In this document: one piece after another, positions 52,378 to 62,582 of the stretch | Numbering within the stretch: the stretch's first letter is position 1 | Layout: every line of letters starts with the position of its first letter | NCBI RefSeq assembly: GCF_024506435.1 | Contig: NZ_JANIET010000001.1 | Coordinates: 2,418,001-2,482,000 of the forward strand | Direction: 5' to 3' | From: Pantoea trifolii | Lineage (GTDB): Bacteria; Pseudomonadota; Gammaproteobacteria; Enterobacterales; Enterobacteriaceae | DNA: 64,000 bases | The notes under the pieces: model-generated | What the model saw: the letters and a program-made list of their open reading frames with translations, nothing else | Told to the model about the DNA's origin: nothing | Database searches by the model: none | Translations under genes and position numbers: made by a program

Positions 52378-53440
52378 CGGTCTCAATCCTTGATGTGTTT
52401 AACCGGACTCGCTCATAGCGGCCGAGCTGAATAGTAATGACGTCTTTTATTTTTACACTCTGCTCCGCTAACTGCGGCAGCACGGCGGTGCGCCCCAGCT
52501 GCACAGCGCTGGCACTTTTGCAGCTTAGCTGCGCATCCGGCAGCAGCTGGCGCTCCACGCACAGCTCTAGCCGCGCATCTAGCTTCGCCCCGAGATAAAC
52601 GTGCAGCATCGCCATAAAATCGCCGTGCAGTTGTCCGCCTGGCAGCCAGCCGCTCACTTCGTCGGGATTGCGCGTGAACAACCGTATCAGTACCTGACCG
52701 TTAATGTCGGTGGCGTGCGTGCCCATCACCGGCCGATTTTTCATGCTCACCGGCTGACGTACGCTCATCGCCAGTACGTTACGCTGCTCAATGCGTCGCG
52801 GCTCCCAGTGCATGACCTCCGCTCGCGTATCCGGTGCCAGCAGACTCACTAGCGAACTCACGCCCTCGCCGGTACGCCCCGGCAGCAGCATCACCGGTAG
52901 CAGCGCCAGAAAACGTGACACTGGCGTTGCCACATTTTCGGCGCACCCTTTAATGCCCAGTCCGGCCAGCCCCAGCAGATACTGCGAGGTATTATCGCGG
53001 CCACCTTCTGCGAAGGTTGCCGGATAGGAATACTTGCGCCAGATGCGGTAGAACTGCGTGGTCAGACGGTGATTGAAGATGTCGAGGAAATCCTGCATCG
53101 CCTCGTGGCCATCGCGACGCTGGGCGATGTCATCGATATAACGCGTTGGCAGCGGCGATTCGGTGCCATATAACCCCATAAAATTGACGCGCACCGTCGG
53201 CGGCAAACCGGGACGGGCAGGATTTTCATAGCCGCGGATTTCGCCCGCCGGGAAGCCCATGCCCGGATGCGGCCGAAAGCGCACCGGCTCATGGCGTACC
53301 TGCCAGCCGCTGCCGGGCACTGGTGCATCGGGGTCGCTCCGCTCAAGCAGCTGGCAGAAGCGGTAAAAGTTCATGTAAGGCAGCTGTTCACCCAACTGCG
53401 CGATTAGCCGGGCAGGCGCTGGCTGTGATTCTCTTTCCAC
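52352..53440 (-). CDS. tssG: T6SS baseplate subunit TssG
   Basis: 362 aa. Typical TssG features: NFYRFCQLLERSDPDAPVPG, VRFRPHPGMGFPAGEI and NFMGLYGTESPLPTRYIDDI, then FLDIFNHRL. Two TssF and one TssG form each baseplate wedge core. Its start overlaps the tssF end by 37 bp, typical for this pair. Confidence 0.95.
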   Translation of the reverse strand: MERESQPAPARLIAQLGEQLPYMNFYRFCQLLERSDPDAPVPGSGWQVRHEPVRFRPHPGMGFPAGEIRGYENPARPGLPPTVRVNFMGLYGTESPLPTRYIDDIAQRRDGHEAMQDFLDIFNHRLTTQFYRIWRKYSYPATFAEGGRDNTSQYLLGLAGLGIKGCAENVATPVSRFLALLPVMLLPGRTGEGVSSLVSLLAPDTRAEVMHWEPRRIEQRNVLAMSVRQPVSMKNRPVMGTHATDINGQVLIRLFTRNPDEVSGWLPGGQLHGDFMAMLHVYLGAKLDARLELCVERQLLPDAQLSCKSASAVQLGRTAVLPQLAEQSVKIKDVITIQLGRYERVRLNTSRIETDEEGDYRW

Positions 53441-55167
53441 CGGATGTATTTTCCTTCTGGCCGGATGATGAGGGAGAGCTGAATGAACTGATTCATGTCG
53501 GCGTAAAGCGAAAGGAAGCGGTTGAGCATCTCGCCGAAAAGGTTGATGTCGCCGTCACCGGTGAAACCGTTGCTGTCTAGAGTGATTTCCACCTCAAGAC
53601 CACGCAGCAGATGACCGTTTTCAAAGCGCTGCAGGCGGTGATGCTGCACGTCGAGAATGGCGTCGAGCTTGCGGTTACACAGCTCGTCATCCTGCCAGTT
53701 GTAGAGCGCCAGCGTGCCGCGTAGCACTTCTGCACTGCTCATCATATTGATGAAGCCAGAGCCGAGATGGCTCAGCACGCGCCAGTGAAAGCGATCTTCT
53801 GCCGGTGGATAAGCGGGCAGCGTTGGACGACATAGGTTGCGCACCGTCACCGGCGTCTGTAATACCTGTTCGCAGCGATCCAGCAGCGTGCTCTGCAGCG
53901 CCCGACGCGGTAGTTGACCGTTAGTGCCGGTGATGCGTAGCGACAGCGTGTCTTTCGCCAGCTCCTGACCCGCTTCCCATTGCTGGCCGCCGAGAATGAG
54001 CCAGGTATCATGTAGCCCGCTTACGCCTTTACGCACACGAGTATGGAAATAGCGCTCAGGTGCCTGTCGACGCATCATGCCGCCCTTGTGGCGGAAACTG
54101 GAGAACGGCACGTAATCCGCGCTGCCGCCAATGCCCGAACCGTTAACCGCATCCACCGCGTAGATTTCGGTATGCCCGTCCTGCAGTCGCTTCGGACGAA
54201 GCAGGTATTCGCTCTCCAGTCCGCTGACCGTTAACGGATCGGCCTCCAGCGTGAACAGGTTAATCACCGGCACGCAGTGCAGGCGCAGCGACTCGTCCGT
54301 CACCGGCAGATCACTCTGCCACTGCGCGCTGAACACCACCTCAATATCGAAATACGCAAGGCCCGGCGGCAGCGTGATATTCTCCAGCCCGTTGAGATGA
54401 ACAAAGCGGAATTTCTCCGGGAAGGTGAAGTATTCGAGCAGCAGTTGATAGCCACTAAAAGCGCTATCGCCCTTGGGCCACAGCCGATCCTCCTCGCCAA
54501 ATCCGCCGGGGCTGAACCAGCCGTCGAGCCGCGCACGCTCTCCCTGACCCGCGAGGCGGATGTACAACGCCGCCTGACGACGCGTCAGCATCTGGTGCAG
54601 CGCATTGCCAACCGGCACGTCTTCGCCCAGCCAGAAGCGCAGGCGGCTCAAATCGGTCTGATTCCAGTCAGCCTGGCCGCTGCTGTTGATGCGGATGCGC
54701 AACAGTGAACGCCCGTCCGGCTCAGTTGCCATTGTCACACCAGCGACTTCCAGCGGATTCAGCGTCAACGCCTGCGTGGTACGGTAGCGGCACACGGTGT
54801 TTTTCGGGCCAACCGGACGTGAATAGACTTCCAGTCCGGCTGGCGCGACCTCTGCCATTTTCATTTTCGGCAGGTCCGGCGTCATCGCCACCACCGACAG
54901 CGACGGAATAGTGCGCAGGTAGTGTGGCCACAGCATGCTGACCAGCCCTTCGGTCAGTTCCGGCAGGTCGTCGTCAATTTTCTGCCGCAGCCGACCGACG
55001 GAAAAGGCAAAGCCCTCCAGCAGACGTTCAACAAACGGGTCCGGCGCGCCAGCCCGGTCAAGGTTAAGCATCGCGGCGCGATCAGGATGCGTAGCCGCGA
55101 ATTCCTTTGCGGCATCACGCAGGTAGCGCATTTCGGTATCGTAATAGCGCAGGGTGAGATCTTTCAT
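53404..55167 (-). CDS. tssF: T6SS baseplate subunit TssF
   Basis: 587 aa. Starts with LTLRYYDTEMRYLRDAAKEF, then DPFVERLLEGFAFSVGRLRQ, standard for TssF. The middle and end contain GGMMRRQAPERYFHTRVRKG and the fold-repeat NMMSSAEVLRGTLALYN. It is the largest baseplate wedge subunit. Confidence 0.95.
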   Translation of the reverse strand: MKDLTLRYYDTEMRYLRDAAKEFAATHPDRAAMLNLDRAGAPDPFVERLLEGFAFSVGRLRQKIDDDLPELTEGLVSMLWPHYLRTIPSLSVVAMTPDLPKMKMAEVAPAGLEVYSRPVGPKNTVCRYRTTQALTLNPLEVAGVTMATEPDGRSLLRIRINSSGQADWNQTDLSRLRFWLGEDVPVGNALHQMLTRRQAALYIRLAGQGERARLDGWFSPGGFGEEDRLWPKGDSAFSGYQLLLEYFTFPEKFRFVHLNGLENITLPPGLAYFDIEVVFSAQWQSDLPVTDESLRLHCVPVINLFTLEADPLTVSGLESEYLLRPKRLQDGHTEIYAVDAVNGSGIGGSADYVPFSSFRHKGGMMRRQAPERYFHTRVRKGVSGLHDTWLILGGQQWEAGQELAKDTLSLRITGTNGQLPRRALQSTLLDRCEQVLQTPVTVRNLCRPTLPAYPPAEDRFHWRVLSHLGSGFINMMSSAEVLRGTLALYNWQDDELCNRKLDAILDVQHHRLQRFENGHLLRGLEVEITLDSNGFTGDGDINLFGEMLNRFLSLYADMNQFIQLSLIIRPEGKYIRWKENHSQRLPG

Positions 55168-55196
55168 TATGTAGCTCTGATTTTATTTTTATTGCG

Positions 55197-55694
55197 TTAA
55201 TGTGGAAGCGGTGATGGTCTTACTGAAGGTTTGCAACACAAATATGTCAGGTAAAAAATAACGCTCAAATTCAATACGAGACTTGCCCAAATCGATATAG
55301 AGAGTGCAATATCCCATGAAAAATGATTTGCAATACTGCTGACCAGAGCACCAAGGAATGCAGGAATAATAAAAATATTGCTAAGTAGCAGGCTACTAAA
55401 CCACCAGCCACTTCGACCAATATCATGCATTCTTCTTACGCCCAAAGACATAACAGGGATGATAAGGATGCTTATAAATAAAAGTTGAAGAGAAAACCCC
55501 ATCGAAAGGTACAACAAGATATCAATTATGCCATTGCCGGTAAGAGTCAGCATTCCAGTTATTGCTGAATATAAATTCAAAGCTAATAAGTTTATCAGAA
55601 TGAAACCCCAAAACTCTTTCCGACTTGCGCATCCTTTATAATTAAATATGTTTCGCCACCCACCGGTGTAACATCTGATGATGCATCTAATCAT
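55197..55694 (-). CDS. DUF805 membrane protein
   Basis: 165 aa with four membrane helices. FNYKGCASRKEFWGFILI and GVRRMHDIGRSGWWF are the two DUF805 signatures. This family (YhaH/YhaI) is inner-membrane and of unknown role. It sits inside the T6SS run between tssF and a lipoprotein gene, AT-richer than its neighbours, which suggests insertion as cargo. Confidence 0.85.
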   Translation of the reverse strand: MIRCIIRCYTGGWRNIFNYKGCASRKEFWGFILINLLALNLYSAITGMLTLTGNGIIDILLYLSMGFSLQLLFISILIIPVMSLGVRRMHDIGRSGWWFSSLLLSNIFIIPAFLGALVSSIANHFSWDIALSISIWASLVLNLSVIFYLTYLCCKPSVRPSPLPH

Positions 55695-55735
55695 CTCACC
55701 CTCTTATTAGATTGATGAATATCCCTATCCTATTA

Positions 55736-56446
55736 CTACTTTGCAGTAAGTAGATATAGCGGAATAAAAACAACATCCCCAATTAACGTGACAGGTGTCA
55801 ATGCAAGTTTTAAGGCTACCGAGCCACTGTCGAACTTATCGTAACGATATGATGAATAAAATCGCACCTGATAGCTTTCATCGAGTGATGTTGTCTGAGG
55901 GAAAGATGAACCTAACCTCATTCTATTGATAATGATGCCCTCAACGGTCACTGAACGCTGTAAATAGCCTTCAACTGATGAAAACCGCTTATCCTCAAGC
56001 GCTTTCTTTTGTGATTGAGTTAATGTAGCTAAAGGTTTTCGAGTTCTAACGCTCACTGTTTTTTGGAATTCTGCATTAGTGTTCTTACTGTAGTAGCCTT
56101 TAAGATTCATATCGATAAATTTATCATCATTGTTCATTCTTAATGGCACTTTCTTCATCAAATCGTTCAATGCCAATAATTCATTACCGTTAACCGTCAC
56201 AAAATAGATATTATCGTCCCCAACGAATCCTACGCCTTCATCTGGAAGTCTAATAATGTCTCTTCCAGTGCCATTATCTCCTTCAGTCAGATGTACATTT
56301 TTATACTCGAACATCCCGCTAATTCGATCAGAGAAATTCATTTCTCGCACAGTTGTTGAGCGGGTGTCACTTAAGCTCCATAAGTAATAAGTACAGCCTG
56401 TTAATGAAAAAACCATCATTACAATAATCGCGCGTAAAACCAGCAT
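55736..56446 (-). CDS. Lipoprotein of unknown function in the T6SS run
   Basis: 236 aa. Start MLVLRAIIVMMVFSLTGC (56446) with lipobox SLTGC and AGGA upstream. Mature part with strands such as NIYFVTVNGNELLALNDLM and a C-terminal hydrophobic stretch (LTPVTLIGDVVFIPLYLLT), which could be a second membrane contact. No family is recognised. With the DUF805 gene it forms an AT-richer pair between tssA and tssF, perhaps an immunity or accessory pair. Confidence 0.7.
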   Translation of the reverse strand: MLVLRAIIVMMVFSLTGCTYYLWSLSDTRSTTVREMNFSDRISGMFEYKNVHLTEGDNGTGRDIIRLPDEGVGFVGDDNIYFVTVNGNELLALNDLMKKVPLRMNNDDKFIDMNLKGYYSKNTNAEFQKTVSVRTRKPLATLTQSQKKALEDKRFSSVEGYLQRSVTVEGIIINRMRLGSSFPQTTSLDESYQVRFYSSYRYDKFDSGSVALKLALTPVTLIGDVVFIPLYLLTAK

Positions 56447-56465
56447 ATTAAATTCCTTTTTGTTT

Positions 56466-58046
56466 TTAACCCAGTAACACCACAGCGCGTGCCGCATCGA
56501 TATGAACCAGCCCAGCTAACAGTTGTTCCATTTCCGGCTGCACTCGCGCTTTATCCGCTTCACTACGCCCGGCGCGAGTGCGTAGGAGTTTTAACCGCCT
56601 CGATTTCACTTCAAACAGCAGTGACGGTTCCCACTGGCCGAGCGTCATGTCATCTGCGCTGCTATCAAGCCCGCTAAGCAGATGTAACGCCATTTCCTGA
56701 CGCCCGAACTGCTCAGCGACGCGCGCCATCAGCAGACGCAGCAGCCACTGCTGTCGCGGTAAAGCAGTTCCCGGCCGATGCTGCAACCATGTCAGCGCCG
56801 TTTCGATACCTTCGCGATCGGCCAGCTCTACGGCTTCGCTTTCCAGTTGCAGAATGTCATCTTCATTGCTGGCACCGGGAGAAGCTGACGACCCTTCGCC
56901 CCAACCGGGTTCGGTGTTCATCACCTGCTGCTGTATCCAGCCGAGCGTCACCTCATCGGCAAACGGCGTACCGTCGCTGAACGCCAGCGTTTCCAGCCCG
57001 GTCAGGCGCGACAACAGTCCTTTAAGATCGTCCTGCACGATGGCGGCAAGCGTGGTGTTGCCGGCGCGCGTCAGCGCCTGATGGATGTACCACTGCAGGT
57101 CAAGCCAGAAATGGTTACCACCACGCGAAAACAGGCTGTCGGCCTGCTCGGTCAGTTCCTGCCAGCTCTGCTGCAGCCAAAGACGTTTAAGCTGAGCGCG
57201 CTGGTCGGCCTTAGGCGGTTCGATACGGCTTTTGCCGTCGCCGGAAAGCGGCGGCAGTTGCAGCAGCGTATCGTGGCGCAGGGATTTCATCAGACGGTGC
57301 GCAGCAAGCCAGCCGCCAGGTTGATCGCGCAGGTATTTCGACAGCGTGCGCGCCTGATCCAGCAACTCGCGCCCGGAGGCAATCGCCACCATCTGTGGCT
57401 CAGCCGGACCGCTTGTTTGATGCTTATCCCCTTCACCCGCTGCCTGCGGCACCACCGCATCCGGGCCACCCGCTTTGAGCAGACGATTTTCCAGTGCCGC
57501 ATACAGACTGCCCAGCCCGGCACCGCCGTGCTCCAGGCTCGCGTCTTCAATCAGCAACAGTGCGCCTGCGATACGCAACACATCCTGTTTGGTGACTTCT
57601 GGATAAAGTGAAAGTGTGTCGAGCATGCGCGAACCGGCGGGCCAGCGCAGCGCCGCTTCACGGCTGCGCGCACGTTGTGGATGCAGGCTGCTGCCAAATT
57701 CCGCCAGCAGCCCGGCCATCAATGAAAGGCCATCAGCCAGCCCGGCTTCGCCATCAAGCTGCAGGCGTGCCCAGCTGTACCAGGCCGCCACGCGGATATC
57801 TTTAGTAACAGAGGTGAGAAGGTTTTCCGCCAGCTCGCAGATAAGCGTGGTGTCCGCTCCGGAAAGGCGGTTCACCTCCTCTTGCATCTGCTGAAAACCG
57901 TCGTGATAGGTCGGGTCTTCCCCGGCGGGATTGTCCGCCGATATCGGCTGCAGCCAGTTATTCCACAGTGCAGTCTGCTGTTTTGCCTGGGCGCGCAGCG
58001 TCTCAGCATCGACACCGCAGGCGCTGATTAAGGATTTAAGCGGCAT
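56466..58046 (-). CDS. tssA: T6SS cap/baseplate protein TssA
   Basis: 526 aa. ImpA_N domain near the start (NPAGEDPTYHDGFQQMQEEV, then TKDIRVAAWYSWARLQLDGE and LADGLSLMAGLLAEF), and a C-terminal VasJ domain. TssA starts assembly at the membrane and guides tail polymerisation. Its start overlaps the tssM stop by 1 bp. The other ImpA_N protein at 50.0-51.4 kb has a membrane helix and likely the stopper role. Confidence 0.92.
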   Translation of the reverse strand: MPLKSLISACGVDAETLRAQAKQQTALWNNWLQPISADNPAGEDPTYHDGFQQMQEEVNRLSGADTTLICELAENLLTSVTKDIRVAAWYSWARLQLDGEAGLADGLSLMAGLLAEFGSSLHPQRARSREAALRWPAGSRMLDTLSLYPEVTKQDVLRIAGALLLIEDASLEHGGAGLGSLYAALENRLLKAGGPDAVVPQAAGEGDKHQTSGPAEPQMVAIASGRELLDQARTLSKYLRDQPGGWLAAHRLMKSLRHDTLLQLPPLSGDGKSRIEPPKADQRAQLKRLWLQQSWQELTEQADSLFSRGGNHFWLDLQWYIHQALTRAGNTTLAAIVQDDLKGLLSRLTGLETLAFSDGTPFADEVTLGWIQQQVMNTEPGWGEGSSASPGASNEDDILQLESEAVELADREGIETALTWLQHRPGTALPRQQWLLRLLMARVAEQFGRQEMALHLLSGLDSSADDMTLGQWEPSLLFEVKSRRLKLLRTRAGRSEADKARVQPEMEQLLAGLVHIDAARAVVLLG

Positions 58047-61000
58047 TATTCGTCCTCCGTGACGTTCAGGTCTTCCGGCGCGGCAGTTGTGGCGCTCTGG
58101 AGAAAAATATCGGACGGCAGCGTGAAGTTGCGCAGCCGCAATAGCGCCAGCGGGCCTTCACCAGCCTCGGTGCGCAGAATGTAATTCAGCATGCGGCCAT
58201 CGGGCGCTGTCCAGCTGAGTTGCCAGCTGCTGCTGATACCCGGATTAGCGGTGACCTGCGCCTTGTCCAACAAACGCATCAAGCCCCAGCCTCCCGGCAT
58301 ATCGCCATACAGGCGGGTACCCGCCTCGGTGCTGACCCAGCTCAGCGTTGCGCCCGGCGCTTCGGTATCCGCCGGCCAGGTGAAGCGCTTCCAGGCGGGC
58401 ATCTGGTTCACGTACTCCAGCTTCTGGCTGTCGATGGTCAGCGTCGTCTGCGAAACACCCGCCGCCGTACCGGGACGCAGCTCAAAGTGCAGTCCCGCTT
58501 CACCGGTGGTAAACACCACGTCGGAAATCTGACTCAGTTGGTTAATCGCCTTCAGGAACGCAGGGTTGAAGGTCAGCCCCTGCGCATTGATGCTGTCCGG
58601 CACCCAGCGTGTGCCTTCGCGGTGCAGCACGCCGTTAAGTCGCGTTTGCAGGAAGCGGGTGATGCGGCCGGTATCGCTGTTGAGATACTTCGCCAGTAGC
58701 GGCAGAGAAACTTCGCTGCTGACGTTTTTGAACGGATAGCGACCGCCAAAGGCACTGTTCCACTCGCTCACTACCGCCTGTTGCCACTGGGCGTTGAGAC
58801 TTTCAGCCGCCGGACTTAATACCTGCTGCCAGGCCTGCTCCATCGGGCGCACAAACACCGTCTGCCCGAAGCCGCTCCACTCCTGTCCCAGACCAGCAGC
58901 AATCAGACTGCCGTAGTCGCGGGTTTCAGTCAGATCGACAGTTTTGCCCTGGAACACCGTCTGCGCCAGCGTCTGCGTCATCGCCTGCGGATCGGCAGCG
59001 TTGGTGACCTGCTGCAGACGCAGGCGCACCTGTGTGACGCGGGTCAGGAAGGTACGCAGATTCATTGACGACGTGCTGCCCTGCGCGTCGGTCAGCGACA
59101 GCAGCGGACCGAAGGTCGCATCCAGCGGACCGCTCGGCCCGGCATTCTGATCAATTGCCGGCAGCTTCTCTTTGCTGAACAGGTTCTGCGCCGACTTCAC
59201 CAGCGAGTCGGCCAACGCTCCGCCGGTCTGACCGGTGCGTCCCTGCACGTTCAGCGTGTTCATCAACGCCACTAGCGGCGACTGGCGCACGTCGGCCATC
59301 AGCGTCAGCTGGTCAATGGCATCCGACAGTGTCGGCGCGGGCTGCAGGCGCAGGCTGTTGAGGAAGTTCAGCCAGGCCGCGCTGTAATCGGCGAAGTACC
59401 GACTTGTGAGCTGTGCTTCCAGTGCATCAGGCGAGGAGGATTTCCCGGTCAAGGGCGGATTATCGCCCAGCACCCAGTCCATCTCCTCGCGCCGGGCATT
59501 GGCCACTTTATCAATCGCGGGTTTCACGCCGTCGTCCCATGCCTGACGGGTGAACATACCCGGTACCACTTCATCAGTGCTGAACAGCAGCGCCGCATCG
59601 GTATCGCCAGTCATGTCAGTAAGGCGCATATCGGCATAGTTGCGCGACACCTGCGCCAGCACCTGCTGATACAGACGCGATTCGCTGTTGCTGACGCCTA
59701 GCTGACGCACCAGTAGCGCGCGCACCTGGCCGGTCATTTCCGGGTCCGCCTTTAGTTTCCATTCAGGATGCGTAACCAGACCTGCGCCGTAAAACGCCAG
59801 TAAGCCGGGCGCTGTGCCCTGCCAGTAACCTTTAGCCACATCTGCGCGCTGCGCCCAGTCCTGCATCAGCGCCTGGCTGAACCATGCTGAATCCATACGC
59901 TCCGGGCGCACCAGCATCAGCCACAGCTTGAGCTGGGCGTAAGCCGGTTTGGCGAGCGTGTCGCGCAGCGGGCTGTCGGGCGGAAGGTCAGCGATCGTCT
60001 GCAGCTCCTTACGCAAATGCGTGGCTGCCGCATCGCGCAGTAACGGCAGCGCCGCCTGCGCGTAACGCGGCCACAGTGCCGCCAGCAGCGCGTCGTTTTG
60101 ATTCAGCCCAAGACGGCTGTACCAGGGCGCACCGTGCTCCGCACGATGTTGCAGGCGCTGCATGGTTTTCTGCAGATCAGAAAGCGCCATCAGACGCTGC
60201 TGCAGCGGTTGTCCAGTATCGGCCGCCTGCATCGCCTGCGTGTGGGCGTTGCTGATAACGCTGCTGTTGGTGGTGAACGACACCAGCAGGCCCGTGCCCC
60301 AGGCAATCACCGCCAGGCACGCCACGGATGCTAGTAGCCGCGACCAGGAAAAGCCGCGACGCTGCGGACGCAGGTGCGCCGGCAGCGAAGTGAATGTAGA
60401 CGGCAGCGCATCCCAGCGGTTATCGCGGCCCCAGTGATTGGGCACCGCACGTTCAGCACCTTCAGACGGCGGGCTGAATACCAGCCCCGCCAGCGGTAGC
60501 GGTCGATACGGATTCTGCAGTGGTGCAATAAGCGCGTTGAGTGTTTCAGGCTCATGCGTCAGTTGATCTGCCAGGCTCAGCAGGAAACGATGCTGCGGCG
60601 AACCAGCCGCCTGCTGAATACCCTGGGTGGTGAGCTGCGCTGCCAACTCCGCCAGCAACTTGTCTATTTTGCCTGTTGTCAGTGTCTGAACGCCCACCGC
60701 CTGAGTAATACGGCCTTGCTGCTTTTCGGCGCGCGGATGCAGCGACCAGACATAAAGCGGCAGCCGCCAGCCTAGCTTCTCATAGCGTGCCGATAACGCA
60801 TGCGCGGTGGCGTCCATCATGGCTGCAGAGGGCAAGGATGTGGCAGATACACCCGAAATATCGGCAAGATGGTCAATGGCAGAGGTAACCCAGATCATCG
60901 CATCCACAGGTCGACGACGCAGACGTTTGAGGGCAGTCAGCCAGCTTTCATCGGGTGAGGATGCGGGATCGCCGCCCCAGAGTATTAATGTGCCGCGATC

Positions 61001-61462
61001 TTCTTGCCAGAGCTGGTTAGTCAGTCCGGGTGTGAGTCGTTCAACATCAGCCATGCTTCCGGTGACAAGCAGGATCCGTACTTTGCATTTCCAGAAGTGG
61101 CCATACTGAAGGCGCAGTGCGTGGCGTATCTGATGGAGGGTATCACCATAATTTTGAGCAGAAACATTTTTAGCTTGTTGTGATGATTTGCCGCTTTCAA
61201 GAACTTTTTGAGGATTATATTGCTGCTGACCTTTACTGCTATCCATTTTTTGCAAAAAATAAACAACAAAAACTGCCATTACTAATATCGCAATACTACA
61301 GCCCCAAATAAGCCAGACATGTTCCCTGCTCATCCCCATAGCATCAATGCTATTTCTGAAGATATAAATCAGGAATGCACTTGCGCATGCAAGCGCTACA
61401 ACTAATATGGCATATCCAGTCATACTTATACGTTGTGTAACGGGCAGCATTTTTGTTGTCAT
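58046..61462 (-). CDS. tssM: T6SS membrane protein TssM (IcmF), no Walker A
   Basis: 1138 aa from the ATG at 61462, which overlaps the upstream stop in an ATGA. Two N-terminal helices, then a cytoplasmic domain, a third helix (near residue 360) and a long periplasmic part ending in beta-rich TssM_C that binds TssJ. In the cytoplasmic domain the usual P-loop is replaced by ILLVTGSMADVERLTPG, with no GK(T/S), so ATP binding is unlikely; this is known in part of the enterobacterial IcmF family. TssL is not visible in the window. Confidence 0.93.
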   Translation of the reverse strand: MTTKMLPVTQRISMTGYAILVVALACASAFLIYIFRNSIDAMGMSREHVWLIWGCSIAILVMAVFVVYFLQKMDSSKGQQQYNPQKVLESGKSSQQAKNVSAQNYGDTLHQIRHALRLQYGHFWKCKVRILLVTGSMADVERLTPGLTNQLWQEDRGTLILWGGDPASSPDESWLTALKRLRRRPVDAMIWVTSAIDHLADISGVSATSLPSAAMMDATAHALSARYEKLGWRLPLYVWSLHPRAEKQQGRITQAVGVQTLTTGKIDKLLAELAAQLTTQGIQQAAGSPQHRFLLSLADQLTHEPETLNALIAPLQNPYRPLPLAGLVFSPPSEGAERAVPNHWGRDNRWDALPSTFTSLPAHLRPQRRGFSWSRLLASVACLAVIAWGTGLLVSFTTNSSVISNAHTQAMQAADTGQPLQQRLMALSDLQKTMQRLQHRAEHGAPWYSRLGLNQNDALLAALWPRYAQAALPLLRDAAATHLRKELQTIADLPPDSPLRDTLAKPAYAQLKLWLMLVRPERMDSAWFSQALMQDWAQRADVAKGYWQGTAPGLLAFYGAGLVTHPEWKLKADPEMTGQVRALLVRQLGVSNSESRLYQQVLAQVSRNYADMRLTDMTGDTDAALLFSTDEVVPGMFTRQAWDDGVKPAIDKVANARREEMDWVLGDNPPLTGKSSSPDALEAQLTSRYFADYSAAWLNFLNSLRLQPAPTLSDAIDQLTLMADVRQSPLVALMNTLNVQGRTGQTGGALADSLVKSAQNLFSKEKLPAIDQNAGPSGPLDATFGPLLSLTDAQGSTSSMNLRTFLTRVTQVRLRLQQVTNAADPQAMTQTLAQTVFQGKTVDLTETRDYGSLIAAGLGQEWSGFGQTVFVRPMEQAWQQVLSPAAESLNAQWQQAVVSEWNSAFGGRYPFKNVSSEVSLPLLAKYLNSDTGRITRFLQTRLNGVLHREGTRWVPDSINAQGLTFNPAFLKAINQLSQISDVVFTTGEAGLHFELRPGTAAGVSQTTLTIDSQKLEYVNQMPAWKRFTWPADTEAPGATLSWVSTEAGTRLYGDMPGGWGLMRLLDKAQVTANPGISSSWQLSWTAPDGRMLNYILRTEAGEGPLALLRLRNFTLPSDIFLQSATTAAPEDLNVTEDE

Positions 61463-62577
61463 GTGAACAACTTCCTTGTAATCAGACAAAGTGAATAAGT
61501 TTTATCTCTATTGCCTGAGATTAATAATTGCATTTCTTCCGTCTTAATTGCCGCATCGATTAATAACGAAAGCGAAACAGGAAAAGAGAGTGGCCCCGCA
61601 GGTCCAAAAGAATCATTGATAACCAAAAAAGGGTGCCGCGAAGGAAGGGCCCATTTATTGGAGTCTGCATACTGGGCAAGCTTGATTTGATCTGCTTTCT
61701 CGATTCCTGACAACCAAACTTTCTTGATATCAGAACCATTCAACTTGTTATATTCAATCAACATGTCAAGTGACTGAATCAATGATTCAGAATGTAAAAA
61801 TCGTCCAACACCTGCTCTGATATTCAAGGAATCACTCTTGATTACATCTAAATTACATATAAGGCTGGCAGTAATAAATTCGCTATAGTCACCTTCTCTC
61901 GCATTGGGCCAATCTTGCAACACAATGATGAGTGTCATTCCTTTCATCGTACAAGATTCAGTTCCTGAATAAAAATCATCAAATGAAGAAAGAATATCCG
62001 GAATCATATCCCATTGTCTAAATACTGCCTGAGAAATGGATTGGGTATCATGCTTATTTGTTTTTAGCACAGCGATATTATATAAGTCATTTCTATAACC
62101 TGGAGATTCACGCTCAATACCTTCGTCTAAAAACTTAAGCCGGGCGTTTATATCTGAGAGTCTATTATGCAGGGCCCTACACTTTTCAGGATAGGCTGGA
62201 ATATCCTTCAATTCCCCTATTAAAGACTGACTCCCCTTTTCTTCAGGACATAAGATAATATTCGCTACTATTGGTCTTTGCCACATAGCCCAACGTTGCC
62301 ATTGAGATTTAGTATGTTGTGTCTGAGCCTCCCATAAAATTGCAGCATTAGTCGATTTCTCATAACGAAACCATGCGATTCCTAATAGGCATAGCCATGC
62401 TAACACGCACGGCAATGCTCCATTTATAAAAATATCGATGTAATTTTCGGCATGGAATATAAAAATGGAAAAAAATGCACCAGCTACAATCAAACCTAAC
62501 AGAGCAATAAGCCAGAATTTACTAGATGGAGCACTCAATGACTTCTTCTGTGGAATGTCAGGAATTGGCCAATTCAT
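61459..62577 (-). CDS. TssM-companion membrane protein
   Basis: 372 aa. Two N-terminal membrane helices (near 22-44 and 52-68), then a cytoplasmic domain with VANIILCPEEKGSQ, YRNDLYNIAVLK and LTLIIVLQDWPNAR. This layout resembles the first third of TssM and recurs next to tssM in Enterobacterales T6SS clusters. It overlaps the tssM start by 4 bp, so the pair is translationally coupled. It could complement the truncated P-loop region of TssM. Confidence 0.65.
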   Translation of the reverse strand: MNWPIPDIPQKKSLSAPSSKFWLIALLGLIVAGAFFSIFIFHAENYIDIFINGALPCVLAWLCLLGIAWFRYEKSTNAAILWEAQTQHTKSQWQRWAMWQRPIVANIILCPEEKGSQSLIGELKDIPAYPEKCRALHNRLSDINARLKFLDEGIERESPGYRNDLYNIAVLKTNKHDTQSISQAVFRQWDMIPDILSSFDDFYSGTESCTMKGMTLIIVLQDWPNAREGDYSEFITASLICNLDVIKSDSLNIRAGVGRFLHSESLIQSLDMLIEYNKLNGSDIKKVWLSGIEKADQIKLAQYADSNKWALPSRHPFLVINDSFGPAGPLSFPVSLSLLIDAAIKTEEMQLLISGNRDKTYSLCLITRKLFT

Positions 62578-62582
62578 CTTAT

